Shown: piece after piece, positions 1 through 7,822 of the stretch
Layout of the letters: the number at the start of each line of letters is the position of its first letter
Numbering within the stretch: position 1 is the stretch's first letter
Assembly (NCBI GenBank): GCA_046727435.1
Contig: JBKPCR010000514.1
Location: 1-25,361, forward strand
Direction of reading: 5' to 3'
Source: CAVPRW01 sp046727435 [NCBI: bacterium]
GTDB lineage: Bacteria > Tectomicrobia > Entotheonellia > J063
Length of the DNA stretch: 25,361 bases
Made by a program: the position numbers and the translations under genes
The notes under the pieces: model-generated
What the model saw: only the letters and a program-made list of their open reading frames with translations
Database searches by the model: none
Told to the model about the DNA's origin: nothing

Positions 1-605
1 GAGATATGCGCGATGTCCGCCACAAAGCGCGCTCCCACCTCCTGAGCGATATCCCCGAAAGCTTTGAAGTCGAACTCGCGCGGATAGGCCGTGGCACCCG
101 AAAAGATGAGCTTCGGTTGCTCTTGCTTGGCCAGCTCACGCACCTGGTCGTAATCGATGCGGTGCGTCACCGGGTCCACCGTGTATTGCACGGACCGATA
201 GTAGCGAGCTGAAAAATTTACCCGCCAGCCATGCGTCAGGTGCCCCCCGTGCGGCAAGCTCATGCCCATAACCTTGTCCCCAGGCTCCAGTAATGCGTAA
301 TAGATGGCAAGGTTCGCCGGAGAGCCCGAATACGGCTGCATATTGGCATGGTCGGCGCCGAAGAGGCGTTTGGCCCGTTCCTGGGCGATCGATTCGATGG
401 GATCGATAAATTCCTGGCCTTCGTAATAGCGTTTGCCAGGATAGCCCTCGGAATATTTGTTGGTGAGAATTGTCCCCGTTGCCTCCAACACCGCATGGGA
501 GACATAGTTTTCCGATGGGATCAGGCGTATGCTCTCAAATTGGCGGGTCTCTTCTTGCTGAATCAGGCGCGCGATTTCAGGATCGGTGCGTTCGAGGTGG
601 GTCAT
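1..605 (-). CDS. glyA: Serine hydroxymethyltransferase, N-terminal part (cut by window edge)
   Basis: Serine hydroxymethyltransferase uses PLP to interconvert serine plus tetrahydrofolate with glycine plus methylene-tetrahydrofolate in the cytoplasm. About 201 residues are visible, reading leftward from ATG at 605. They carry the family N-terminus: LIPSENYVS, then [16 protein letters not shown], then [21 protein letters not shown], then [10 protein letters not shown], and finally VADIAHI, which holds the aspartate that contacts the PLP ring nitrogen. The PLP-lysine segment lies beyond the edge. A GGAG Shine-Dalgarno sits just upstream of the ATG, inside the 3' end of the HAD gene. The 29-base overlap with that gene implies co-transcription and probably translational coupling. 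No lesion is seen. The identification is secure. Confidence 0.96.
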   Translation of the reverse strand, partial: MTHLERTDPEIARLIQQEETRQFESIRLIPSENYVSHAVLEATGTILTNKYSEGYPGKRYYEGQEFIDPIESIAQERAKRLFGADHANMQPYSGSPANLAIYYALLEPGDKVMGMSLPHGGHLTHGWRVNFSARYYRSVQYTVDPVTHRIDYDQVRELAKQEQPKLIFSGATAYPREFDFKAFGDIAQEVGARFVADIAHI

Positions 606-1491
606 CCTGCGTCTCCTTCAACACAAACTGCTCGACGACGTGCGCCACCCCATCCTCTTTGTTGGAGTGCGTGACGTATTGCGCGACTGCCTTGACCGCT
701 GGGATCGCATTGCCCATCGCCACCCCCAGGCCAGCGTGTTGGATCATTTCCAAGTCGTTGACCTCGTCGCCAATGCAGATCACCTGCTCAGGGGTGAAAC
801 CGTCCCGCTCGATGAGCCTCGACAGCGCGCCCCATTTCGAGTTGCCAGGACTCATGATTTCCAGAAAAGCCCCCTCCTCATTAGTATTATTCATAATTTG
901 ATGACGGACAGACGACCCGAACTCACGCTCGATCCTCAGATTCAGGCGTTCGAGAGATGGCCGATCAGCCAGGGTGCCAATGTGAATGGTCTGTGCGCAG
1001 AAGACTTCGGTCACGTCGCCAACGAAATGACAGTTGAGGCGATTGCGTTCGAGGTATTTGAGGTGAAACGGATGGCCATCGCGCTCGTTATCGAGAAAGA
1101 TGTCGATCCCTTGGGCGAACAGGTCCACATAAACAATGGGTGTGGCGCCATGAGTTTTGAGGAATTTTACCGCGGCAAGAGCGAAATCTTTGGCGAGATA
1201 GCTATGATACAGCGTCTCAAAGGTGCCGGCATCCTTGATCAACAGGCCGCCATGGACGATGACCGGGACCGCCAGCTGCAGCTCGGACAAAATCGGCAGC
1301 GTCGTGCGGAAACGTCGTCCGGTGCAGATGACCACCTTGATCCCCTGCCTGACCGCCGCCCGCAGTGCCAGACGAGTACGCTCGCCCATCGTACCGTCCG
1401 GGCGCAACAGGGTGCCGTCCAGATCGATCGCCACCATCCGATAATCTGTCGAGTATGGCTTCGGCTGTTCCTCAGAATTGGCGTGTAGCAT
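577..1491 (-). CDS. Cof-type HAD-superfamily hydrolase (phosphatase)
   Basis: This 304-residue protein is a haloacid-dehalogenase-superfamily phosphatase of the Cof/YidA type, cytoplasmic enzymes that remove phosphate from small metabolites such as sugar phosphates. Motif I is DLDGT with Asp23 and Asp25. The motif II segment reads VICTGRR. Motif III is near SKWGAL. Motif IV is GDEVNDLEM followed by GVAMGNA, which is typical of Cof-type members with a C2B cap. Length fits the family at about 270-300. The ATG at 1491 has AGGGGAGA immediately before it, a tight spacing; Met19, just before the first catalytic strand, is an alternative start. It overlaps glyA by 29 bases, so the two probably form an operon. 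The substrate cannot be predicted. Confidence 0.9.
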   Translation of the reverse strand: MLHANSEEQPKPYSTDYRMVAIDLDGTLLRPDGTMGERTRLALRAAVRQGIKVVICTGRRFRTTLPILSELQLAVPVIVHGGLLIKDAGTFETLYHSYLAKDFALAAVKFLKTHGATPIVYVDLFAQGIDIFLDNERDGHPFHLKYLERNRLNCHFVGDVTEVFCAQTIHIGTLADRPSLERLNLRIEREFGSSVRHQIMNNTNEEGAFLEIMSPGNSKWGALSRLIERDGFTPEQVICIGDEVNDLEMIQHAGLGVAMGNAIPAVKAVAQYVTHSNKEDGVAHVVEQFVLKETQDDPPRTHRS

Positions 1492-1681
1492 TCTCCCCTC
1501 TATTAAGAGCCCGCACGCGAGGTTCCGAGTGTTTAAGCGTTACATGTCAGTGCAGGCACACCAGCGGGGGTGGAGGTGATGCCGGAAGACCCCTGCCGGG
1601 TGCATCCAAATTCAATATAACACACGCGAAATCGGCTTGTTCCCTCTGCGTAGGCAAGGCGCATGTGACCCCCACGCCATT

Positions 1682-1714
1682 ATTATACTGGCGCCTCACA
1701 CCCACACCTGTCAA
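1682..1714 (-). promoter_or_regulatory. Possible promoter for the HAD-glyA operon
   Basis: On the minus strand a perfect TTGACA (1714 down to 1709) is followed by a perfect TATAAT (1687 down to 1682). The spacer is 21 bases, longer than the usual 16-18, so the pair is not an ideal sigma-70 promoter. It lies about 190 bases upstream of the HAD start, in the otherwise featureless stretch 1492-1723. Confidence 0.3.
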
Positions 1715-1723
1715 CGCTTTTTT

Positions 1724-1930
1724 GGGTGCTGTTGCAGGAGTGACCGGTGATCTGATACAAAGATCTCTACGAGGTCGACCCCGATCACTGAAGCTTTACC
1801 ATGGGGGATCATTTCCCCTTCCAAATGGCGCCACTTTGAAGCGGACACCATCCTCTGCGCGGTGCGGTGGTACCTGCAGTATGCCCTGAGCTATCGTGAC
1901 GAGGATAGCCATCTGACCATCTCAACATGA
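1724..1930 (+). mobile_element. IS6-family insertion sequence, 5' remnant
   Basis: From 1802 one frame reads SPSKWRHFEADTILCAVRWYLQYALSYRD in pieces. This is the characteristic start of IS6/IS26-family transposases (…RHF…I…AVRWYL.Y.LSYR…). After SYRD (about 1900) the similarity stops and the frame ends at TGA 1928-1930, so the DDE catalytic core is absent. Upstream, GGGTGCTGTTGCA at 1724-1736 resembles the terminal inverted repeat of IS6 elements (G-rich start then CTGTTGCA), placing the element's left end there. No right end is visible. It is a dead fragment lying between the HAD-glyA promoter region and the sigma factor gene. Confidence 0.7.
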
Positions 1931-1943
1931 GGGGTTGTCGACA

Positions 1944-3206
1944 GTGAGCGAGGATGAGGTACAACGCATACGCGAGTTGGTGGACGCCGTGTACCGCTCC
2001 GAATCTCGACAGGTTCTCGCCACCTTGATCCGCCTGCTCGGCGACTTTGACGCCGCCGAAGAGGCGCTGCACGATGCCTTCACCGTAGCGGTCGAGCAAT
2101 GGGCGCGAGATGGTGTGCCAGCCAATCCGCGGGCGTGGCTCGTGTCGACCGGCCGCTTCAAGGCCATCGACGCCATGCGCCGGCGCGCCCGGTTTGACGC
2201 GTCGCTGACTGAGCTCGCCAAGCAACTGGAATCCAGTACCAATGACGCCGAGGAATGGGACGATGAGAGCGTCGAGGACGACCGGCTGCGGCTGATCTTC
2301 ACCTGCTGCCATCCCGCCTTGCCGCCGGACGCCCAAGTCGCGATGACGCTGCGTGAAGTGTGTGGCCTCACGACCGATGAGATCGCGCGCGCATTCCTCA
2401 CGAGGCCATCCACGGTCGCCCAGCGGATCGTGCGCGCCAAGGCGAAGATCCGCGACGCGCGCATTCCGTATGTGGTGCCGTCGGAGACGGATCTGCCAGA
2501 CCGACTGGACGCCGTGCTCCGGGTGGTCTACCTCGTATTCAACGAGGGGTATTCCGCCTCATCCGGTGGGTCACTCACGCGGCCTGATCTCTCGGGTGAG
2601 GCGATTCGCCTCGGGCGGTTGTTGGTCGAGTTGCTCCCGAAGCCCGAGGCGGTGGGACTCTTGGCGCTGATGCTGCTGCACGACTCGCGACGTGCTGCGC
2701 GCACGTCGCCGACGGGCGAACTGATTCTCCTGGACGACCAGGATCGGTCCCTCTGGAACCGAGACCAGATCGCGGCGGGGGCGTCGCTGGTGAAACGGGC
2801 GCTGTCGTCGCGTCGTATCGGACCGTACACACTCCAAGCGGCAATCGCGGCCGTGCATGCCGAGGCGCCCAACGCCGCCGCCACGGACTGGGCCCAGATC
2901 GTCGGACTTTACGACCTGTTGGTTCAGGCCGATCCATCGCCCGTGGTCGAGCTGAATCGGGCTGTCGCGGTGGCGATGCGCGACGGTCCGTTGGCGGGTC
3001 TGGAGCTTATCGACACCATCCTCGCGCGGGGCGATCTGGGGCACTACCACCTGGCGCATGCGGCGCGGGCTGATTTCTGCCGGCGACTGGGGCGAACCGC
3101 GGAAGCCCAAGCCTCCTACGATCGGGCCCTCGGTCTTACCAAGCAGGAGCCGGAGCGGCGATTTCTTGAGCGACGGTTGGCCGAGTTGTCTGACAAGACT
3201 GCTTAA
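1944..3206 (+). CDS. ECF RNA polymerase sigma factor, ECF42-type, with C-terminal TPR-like extension
   Basis: This protein of about 420 residues directs RNA polymerase to its own promoter set. The N-terminal sigma-2 region (about residues 8-85) contains VLATLIRLLGDFDAAEEALHDAF and an arginine-rich stretch after RAWLVSTGR. A short acidic linker leads to sigma-4 (about 115-175: LIFTCCHP, LREVCGLTTDEIARAF, VAQRIVRAKAKI). The remaining roughly 240 residues are a helical TPR-like extension (VYLVFNEGY, LNRAVAVAM, FLERRLAEL), the hallmark of group ECF42, formerly called SigJ-like or DUF6596. The family typically neighbours YCII/DGPF genes, as here, and has no classical anti-sigma factor. The GTG at 1944 is preferred because GAGGGG at 1929-1934 is well spaced for it; a TTG at 1935 directly abuts that Shine-Dalgarno. 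An IS6 remnant lies just upstream. Confidence 0.92.
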   Translation: MSEDEVQRIRELVDAVYRSESRQVLATLIRLLGDFDAAEEALHDAFTVAVEQWARDGVPANPRAWLVSTGRFKAIDAMRRRARFDASLTELAKQLESSTNDAEEWDDESVEDDRLRLIFTCCHPALPPDAQVAMTLREVCGLTTDEIARAFLTRPSTVAQRIVRAKAKIRDARIPYVVPSETDLPDRLDAVLRVVYLVFNEGYSASSGGSLTRPDLSGEAIRLGRLLVELLPKPEAVGLLALMLLHDSRRAARTSPTGELILLDDQDRSLWNRDQIAAGASLVKRALSSRRIGPYTLQAAIAAVHAEAPNAAATDWAQIVGLYDLLVQADPSPVVELNRAVAVAMRDGPLAGLELIDTILARGDLGHYHLAHAARADFCRRLGRTAEAQASYDRALGLTKQEPERRFLERRLAELSDKTA

Positions 3207-3470
3207 CCCCTGTCCTCAGCAACTCGACCGTGATTCAGTCTCCAAGATCGGGTCTCCCCTGGCCGACAAGGCCAAGAGTGGTGGTCACCACATCCCGTGC
3301 TCACCACATCCTATAGGAGGCTATTCTGAGCCATCCCCCATCCAAGTCCGACCACCTCTAGATTCCTTCCGCCCGTCACCCCTGGGAGACCCGATGTCGA
3401 TTTTGACCTTCTCCGACGACCATGTGATGTCCAGAGCCTGTCACATCGTTTGAATCGGAGGGAGGTTGCT

Positions 3471-3659
3471 ATGAGGTATCTGTGGTTGGTTTTCCATGAA
3501 GAGAAGAAGCGCGATTCCCTAATGCGTCAGGCAGGCCTGACAACTATGGCACTGATTGCGGCTGGTACCACTTCGACAGGTGGCCTGACAGCGCTCGCGA
3601 TGAAGCAGCTTCGTGCTACGTCCGGCGCGAAAAACACGGCGAAACAATCCATACTATAG
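3471..3659 (+). pseudogene. Truncated DGPF/YCII protein start fused to a short unrelated tail
   Basis: A strong Shine-Dalgarno (GGAGGGAGG, 3457-3465) precedes ATG 3471. The first 17 residues, MRYLWLVFHEEKKRDSL, match the start of DGPF-type YCII proteins associated with ECF42 sigma factors. The body, including the DGPF motif, is missing. The frame instead runs into a 45-residue alanine/threonine/glycine-rich tail ending in a basic LRATSGAK segment, with TAG at 3657. I read this as a DGPF gene shortened by an internal deletion; a real 62-residue peptide cannot be excluded. It sits 11 bases before the DUF899 gene. The 264 bases between the sigma factor and this ORF hold no other gene that I can see. 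Confidence 0.5.
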
Positions 3660-3670
3660 GAGACCTGATC

Positions 3671-4474
3671 ATGACAACGAGCAACGTAGCATATCCGAGA
3701 GTCGTATCGGGTGCTGAGTGGCTGGCTGCGCGCAAGGAATTTTTGCTCAAGGAGAAGGCGCTCACCCGATTGCGCGATCAATTGAACGCTGAGCGGCGCA
3801 GGCTGCCGATGGTCAAGATCGAGAAGAACTACGTCTTCGAGGGCCCAGACGGCAACGTGCGCCTGCTCCACCTGTTCAAGGGGCGCCGCCAGCTCATCGT
3901 GTACCACTTCATGTTCGACCCGAGCTGGGACGAGGGCTGCCCGAACTGCTCGTTCCTGGTCGACAACATCGGCCACCTCGCCCATCTGTACGCACGCGAT
4001 ACCTCTCTCGCCCTCGTCTCCCGTGCGCCGCTGGCCAAGATCGAGCCGTTCAAGAAGCGCATGGGCTGGACGATCCCATGGTACTCGTCGTTCGGCAGCG
4101 ACTTCAACTACGACTTCCATGTGACGTTGGACGAGGCCGTTGCTCCCGTCGAGTACAACTACACGGACAAGGCAGAACTCGTGCAGAAGGGTGAGACCTA
4201 TTTCACGCAGGGCGAATTGCACGGCCTGAGCATCTTCCTGCTCGATGGTGACAGCATTTTTCACACCTACTCGACCTACGCACGCGGCACCGATCTGCTC
4301 GCTGGCACGTACAACTACCTCGACCTGACACCGCTCGGCCGCCAGGAGGACTGGGAGGAGCCACCTGGCCGCAGCAACAGCGCATTCCTGGCGTGGGTGC
4401 GTCACCACGATCGCTATGAGGATCGCCCGGAAGCCTCGGCCTGCTGTTGCAGCGCAGGACACCATCACTCGTGA
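3671..4474 (+). CDS. DUF899 family thioredoxin-fold protein
   Basis: This 267-residue protein belongs to the DUF899 family, relatives of the AhpC/TSA thioredoxin fold with no established biochemical role. Typical segments are VVSGAEWLAARKEFLLKEKALTRLRD, then VFEGPDG, LIVYHFMFDP, WDEGCPNCSFLVDN with a CPNC pair at the position of a redox motif, LALVSRAPLAKIEPFKKRMGW, and SSFGSDFNYDF. The C-terminus is unusual: ACCCSAGHHHS, three adjacent cysteines and three histidines that could bind metal. GGAG in the 3658-3661 region precedes ATG 3671. It lies inside the ECF42/YCII cluster, where such genes are common neighbours. A membrane or export signal is absent, so it is likely cytoplasmic. Confidence 0.88.
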   Translation: MTTSNVAYPRVVSGAEWLAARKEFLLKEKALTRLRDQLNAERRRLPMVKIEKNYVFEGPDGNVRLLHLFKGRRQLIVYHFMFDPSWDEGCPNCSFLVDNIGHLAHLYARDTSLALVSRAPLAKIEPFKKRMGWTIPWYSSFGSDFNYDFHVTLDEAVAPVEYNYTDKAELVQKGETYFTQGELHGLSIFLLDGDSIFHTYSTYARGTDLLAGTYNYLDLTPLGRQEDWEEPPGRSNSAFLAWVRHHDRYEDRPEASACCCSAGHHHS

Positions 4475-4671
4475 ACGATCATCGCAGCGGCGAAGTCGCT
4501 TCAGGCGCCGCGTTGGGGTGCGGTCGGAGCAAGGTTCGCGCGACGCATCATGCAGGGTAGGCTTAATGTCGATGTTAGCTCACCCCGACGACTAGACGAC
4601 TATATGATGTCAACAGGCTTTCAAGTTCGAATCGGAGGCTCGCTGATGCACTTCCTGATGGAGGCATCCAC

Positions 4672-5028
4672 ATGAAATACATGCTGCTGATCTACGTTGA
4701 CGAGCAAGCGCTGAGCGAGACCGAGCGACAGGCCTGTTACGTGGAGTCCACGCAGCTCGCGCACGAGATCAAATCGAGGGGGCAGTATCTGGCCGCCAAC
4801 CCGTTGCACCCCACCTCAATGGCGACCAGCGTCCGGGTGCGCGACAGCAAGCGATTCGTGACCGACGGTCCATTCGCGGAGACACGCGAACAACTGGGCG
4901 GCTATTTCCTCATCGACGCCAAAGATCTCGACGCAGCGATCGGCATCGCCGCACGGATTCCAATGGCGCGCAAGGGGACCGTCGAGATCCGGCCGGTGAT
5001 CGAAATCATGGGCCTACCGACTGAGTAG
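4672..5028 (+). CDS. YCII-related DGPF-domain protein
   Basis: This 118-residue protein is a YCII-related protein of the DGPF subgroup, the typical neighbour of ECF42 sigma factors. It starts MKYMLLIYVDE, carries DGPF at residues 65-68 within FVTDGPFAETREQLGGYFLIDA, and ends IPMARKGTVEIRPV. This is a complete ferredoxin-like domain of normal length. GGAGG at 4661-4665 precedes ATG 4672. Biochemical activity is unknown. YciI-like folds are small enzymes or ligand binders, and this type is thought to be linked to the sigma factor's regulation or regulon. The preceding 197 bases (4475-4671) show no gene. Confidence 0.9.
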   Translation: MKYMLLIYVDEQALSETERQACYVESTQLAHEIKSRGQYLAANPLHPTSMATSVRVRDSKRFVTDGPFAETREQLGGYFLIDAKDLDAAIGIAARIPMARKGTVEIRPVIEIMGLPTE

Positions 5029-5237
5029 TGCTCGCGACTGGCGCAGAGCCTTTTCTGATCCTGGGGCCACGGCCGATGGCTAAATGATGAGAAAGGAGCG
5101 CGTAGCGGCGCTGCTCAGAAAAAAGATCGTTCGATACGTCGATTTCGCAGACCCTTGTTCGACTGATACGTAGAGCCCAGGCTTTGCCGGTCGCGACCGT
5201 CCGGAAGCCCGGCTCACAACTGCAACCAAAAGGAGTC

Positions 5238-5684
5238 ATGACGATGCGATTCATGATTGTGGTCAAAGCCGACAAGAATTCAGAAGCGGGCATTCTCCCA
5301 GATCAGAAGCTCCTAACCGAGATGGGGCAGTATAACGAAGAGCTGGCGAAAGCCGGCGTGCTGCTTGCCGGCGAGGGGCTTCACCCGAGCTCAAAAGGCG
5401 CGCGAGTCAAGTTCTCTGGAAGCACGCGAACCGTGATCGACGGGCCCTTTGCCGAGACGAAGGAGCTGATCGCCGGCTTCTGGCTGTGGCAGGTGAAGTC
5501 GAAGGAAGAGGCCATCGAATGGGTCAAGCGCTGCCCCATTCCGCACAACACCGAGACCGAGATCGAGATTCGCCAGGTGTTCGAGGCGGAGGACTTCGGT
5601 TCGGACTTCACGCCCGAGCTCAGGGAGCAAGAAGCGCGCCTGCGCGCGCAATCCGAGCAGCTCATGAAGGGCGCGAAGCAGTAG
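5238..5684 (+). CDS. YCII-related DGPF-domain protein, longer paralogue
   Basis: This 148-residue YCII/DGPF protein begins MTMRFMIVVKADKNSEAG. DGPF lies at residues 68-71 within VIDGPFAETKELIAGFWLWQVKS, followed by RCPIPHNTETEIEIRQVFE. Its last roughly 30 residues form a charged helix (ELREQEARLRAQSEQLMKGAKQ) not present in the 118-residue paralogue upstream; this extended form is common in the family. AAAAGGAG just before ATG 5238 fixes the start; an in-frame start at 5184 lacks a ribosome site. It is part of the ECF42 cluster. The 209 bases upstream contain no recognisable gene. Confidence 0.9.
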   Translation: MTMRFMIVVKADKNSEAGILPDQKLLTEMGQYNEELAKAGVLLAGEGLHPSSKGARVKFSGSTRTVIDGPFAETKELIAGFWLWQVKSKEEAIEWVKRCPIPHNTETEIEIRQVFEAEDFGSDFTPELREQEARLRAQSEQLMKGAKQ

Positions 5685-5766
5685 TTGTGGCGTGTTTCAG
5701 CGTGCACCGGCCGAAAAAAGTCACTGAACCTGTCGACCTGCAATTGAAAATTGGAAAGGACAAGAT

Positions 5767-6174
5767 ATGGCGACGAAAATCTTCGTGAATTTACCAGTGA
5801 AAGATCTCAAGAAGTCTATGGAGTTCTTTACGAAACTCGATTTCAAATTCAATCCTCAATTTACGGACGAGACAGCCGCTTGCATGATTGTGAGCGAGGA
5901 CATATTCGTCATGCTCTTGACTCGGGACAAGTTCAAGACTTTTACCCCCAAACCCATTTGTGATGCCACGAAAAGCACAGAAGTGCTTGTATGTTTGTCT
6001 TGGGAGAGCCGAGAAAAAGTCGATGAAATGGTTCGCAAGGCAGCCGCTGCCGGCGGAACCACCTACAATGAACCACAAGACCACGGTTTTATGTACGGAC
6101 ATGGATTTCAGGACCTCGATGGTCACATTTGGGAACTATTCTACATGGAGCCAAGCGCCATACACCAAGGGTAA
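5767..6174 (+). CDS. VOC-family (glyoxalase/bleomycin-resistance-like) protein
   Basis: This 135-residue protein is a complete vicinal-oxygen-chelate protein made of two beta-alpha-beta-beta-beta units: IFVNLPVKDLKKSMEFFTKLDF at the start, then LVCLSWESREKVDEMVRKAAAAGG, and DHGFMYGHGFQDLDGHIWELFYMEP at the end, with the usual DGHIWEL metal-site glutamate. Members include lactoylglutathione-lyase-like enzymes and drug-binding proteins, and this sequence does not decide between them. GGAAAGGA just upstream precedes ATG 5767. Its base composition is visibly AT-richer than the flanking genes, which may reflect separate acquisition. VOC proteins frequently accompany YCII/DUF899 genes in ECF42 neighbourhoods. 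Confidence 0.87.
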   Translation: MATKIFVNLPVKDLKKSMEFFTKLDFKFNPQFTDETAACMIVSEDIFVMLLTRDKFKTFTPKPICDATKSTEVLVCLSWESREKVDEMVRKAAAAGGTTYNEPQDHGFMYGHGFQDLDGHIWELFYMEPSAIHQG

Positions 6175-6235
6175 AACAGACAGACCCAGCGCTGGCACGC
6201 TCACCGTCATGCATGGAGAACTGGACCGGTAAATC

Positions 6236-6331
6236 ATGGACGGTTCAAGTCATTTCCGGTTCAGACTGATGCGCATGTCATTTGTGAAGACACTTCGTGC
6301 GAAGACCGGCGCGAAGCTCAGAAAGGAGTGA
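6236..6331 (+). other. Short ORF ending in a basic LRAKTGAK segment
   Basis: A 31-codon frame (ATG 6236, or internal ATGs at 6269 and 6275, stop 6329-6331) ends three bases before the ATG of the propeller gene. Its tail VKTLRAKTGAK resembles the tail MKQLRATSGAK of the short ORF at 3471-3659. It could be a leader peptide or a fragment of a duplicated sequence. There is no Shine-Dalgarno for the longest version. Weak evidence. Confidence 0.2.
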
Positions 6332-6334
6332 GGG

Positions 6335-7450
6335 ATGAGCACGGTACGGGTACTGGTGGGGACACGCAAGGGCGCGTTCGTCTTGACGTCGGACGCCACG
6401 CGCGAACGGTGGGACATCAGGGGGCCCCTCTTTGCGGGCTGGGAGATCTACCACGTCACAGGCTCTCCCGCGGACGCGAATCGGCTGTATGCGTCGCAGT
6501 CCAGCGGCTGGTTCGGGCAGCAGCTCCAGCGCTCCAACGACGGGGGCCAGACGTGGGAGCCGGTGGGGAACAAATTCGTGTACGACGGCGTTCCCGGCAC
6601 ACACCAGTGGTACGATGGCACGCCGCACCCCTGGGAGTTCAAGCGCGTCTGGCATCTCGAACCCTCGCTGACCGATCCGGACACGGTCTACGCCGGGGTG
6701 GAAGACGCCGCCTTGTTCCACTCGAGCGACGGCGGGCAGACGTGGCAGGAGCTCCCCAGCCTGCGCGGCGTGAAAGGACACCTCTGGCAGCCGGGCGCCG
6801 GCGGGATGTGCCTGCACACGATCGTGCTGGATCCGAGCCATCCCGAGCGCATCTACATTGCCATCTCGGCGGCGGGCGTGTTCCGGACCGACGACGCCGG
6901 CACGACGTGGCGGCCGATGAACCGCGGCCTGAAGTCGCCATATGAGCTGCCTGACCCTCAGGCGGAGGTCGGCCACTGCGTGCACCGCATCGCGATGCAC
7001 CGGTCGCGTCCGGGCGTGCTGTTCATGCAGAAGCACTGGGACGTCATGCGCAGCGACGACGCCGGCGAATCATGGCAAGAGATCAGCGGCAACCTGCCGA
7101 GCGACTTCGGATTCCCGATTGTCGTGCACGCGCACGAGCCGGACACCATCTACGTCGTGCCAATCACGAGCGACTCGGAGCATTATCCGCCCAATGGCAA
7201 GCTGCGCGTGTACCGCAGCCGGACCGGCGGACACGCGTGGGAAGCGCTCACAAAAGGTCTGCCGCCACGCGACTGCTACGTCAACGTGTTGCGCGACGCG
7301 ATGGCCGTCGACGCGCTGGATGCATGCGGCGTGTATTTTGGGACCACCGGCGGGCAGGTGTATGCCTCGGCCAACGCCGGAGATAGCTGGACGCCGATCG
7401 TCCGTGATTTGCCGGCCGTAGTGTCCGTCGAAGTCCAGGTGCTGCCATGA
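6335..7450 (+). CDS. BNR/Asp-box repeat beta-propeller protein (sialidase-like fold)
   Basis: This 371-residue protein is a beta-propeller built of Asp-box (BNR) repeats: SNDGGQTW (67-74), SSDGGQTW (130-137), then [24 protein letters not shown] and SANAGDSW at roughly regular spacing. It belongs to the WD40/YVTN/BNR-like group often labelled exo-alpha-sialidase, although catalytic sialidase residues are not evident, so a binding or scaffold role is as likely. No signal peptide: it begins [17 protein letters not shown], suggesting a cytoplasmic location. AAGGAG upstream supports ATG 6335. Its stop overlaps the start of the MoaD/ThiS-like gene by ATGA, so the two are translationally coupled. 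Confidence 0.85.
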   Translation: MSTVRVLVGTRKGAFVLTSDATRERWDIRGPLFAGWEIYHVTGSPADANRLYASQSSGWFGQQLQRSNDGGQTWEPVGNKFVYDGVPGTHQWYDGTPHPWEFKRVWHLEPSLTDPDTVYAGVEDAALFHSSDGGQTWQELPSLRGVKGHLWQPGAGGMCLHTIVLDPSHPERIYIAISAAGVFRTDDAGTTWRPMNRGLKSPYELPDPQAEVGHCVHRIAMHRSRPGVLFMQKHWDVMRSDDAGESWQEISGNLPSDFGFPIVVHAHEPDTIYVVPITSDSEHYPPNGKLRVYRSRTGGHAWEALTKGLPPRDCYVNVLRDAMAVDALDACGVYFGTTGGQVYASANAGDSWTPIVRDLPAVVSVEVQVLP

Positions 7451-7743
7451 TCCGCGTCGTGCTCCCGGCCCATCTGCGGACGCTGGCGCACGTCGACGGC
7501 GAGGTGACGCTCGACGTCGAGGGGCAGGCCACGCAGCGCTCAGTTCTCGAGGCGCTCGAGGCCCGCTATCCGATGCTGCGCGGGACAATCCGTGACCAGG
7601 TTACGCACCAGCGCCGAGCGTTCGTGCGATTCTTCGCGTGTGAGGAGGATCTGTCCCACGAAGCGCCGGATGCCCCCCTGCCTGACGCGGTCGCGATGGG
7701 CGCAGAGCCGTTGCTGATCGTCGGGGCCATGGCCGGTGGCTAG
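7447..7743 (+). CDS. MoaD/ThiS-family ubiquitin-like protein
   Basis: This 98-residue protein has the MoaD/ThiS beta-grasp layout: [13 protein letters not shown] at the start, a central helix [13 protein letters not shown], and a C-terminal tail ending exactly in Gly-Gly (MAGG). In this family the terminal glycine is adenylated and thiocarboxylated by an E1-like enzyme to donate sulfur. No E1-like or sulfur-carrier partner gene is visible nearby. Its start overlaps the stop of the propeller gene by four bases (ATGA). The recurring propeller-MoaD pairing implies a shared function that I cannot name. A group II intron remnant begins right after its TAG. Confidence 0.85.
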   Translation: MIRVVLPAHLRTLAHVDGEVTLDVEGQATQRSVLEALEARYPMLRGTIRDQVTHQRRAFVRFFACEEDLSHEAPDAPLPDAVAMGAEPLLIVGAMAGG

Positions 7744-7787
7744 GTAGTTGGGTAAGGAGATGATAGCGCTATCATCCCCTCTCCGCA

Positions 7788-7821
7788 GAACCGTGCGGAC
7801 CCGTCACCAAGTACACGGCTC
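7788..7821 (-). ncRNA. Group II intron domain V hairpin
   Basis: The minus strand reads GAGCCGTG, an internal stretch, then CACGGTTC at the far end. The ends pair and the element is exactly 34 nucleotides, the standard size and terminal sequence of group II intron domain V. It is followed on the same strand by a palindrome around GATGATAGCGCTATCATC (7753-7780 region) in the position of domain VI. Confidence 0.75.
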
Positions 7822-7822
7822 A

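Noticed and set aside
586-1488. Long open frame on the plus strand
   Set aside because: It is the antisense shadow of the HAD gene, whose motifs are clear on the minus strand.
3527-4468. A 313-codon minus-strand frame
   Set aside because: It mirrors the DUF899 gene and has no family pattern; the plus-strand gene has a ribosome site and family motifs.
5101-5140. Hairpin-like stretch followed by A-rich DNA
   Set aside because: The stem is imperfect and is followed by A, not T, on the plus strand, so it is not a convincing terminator.
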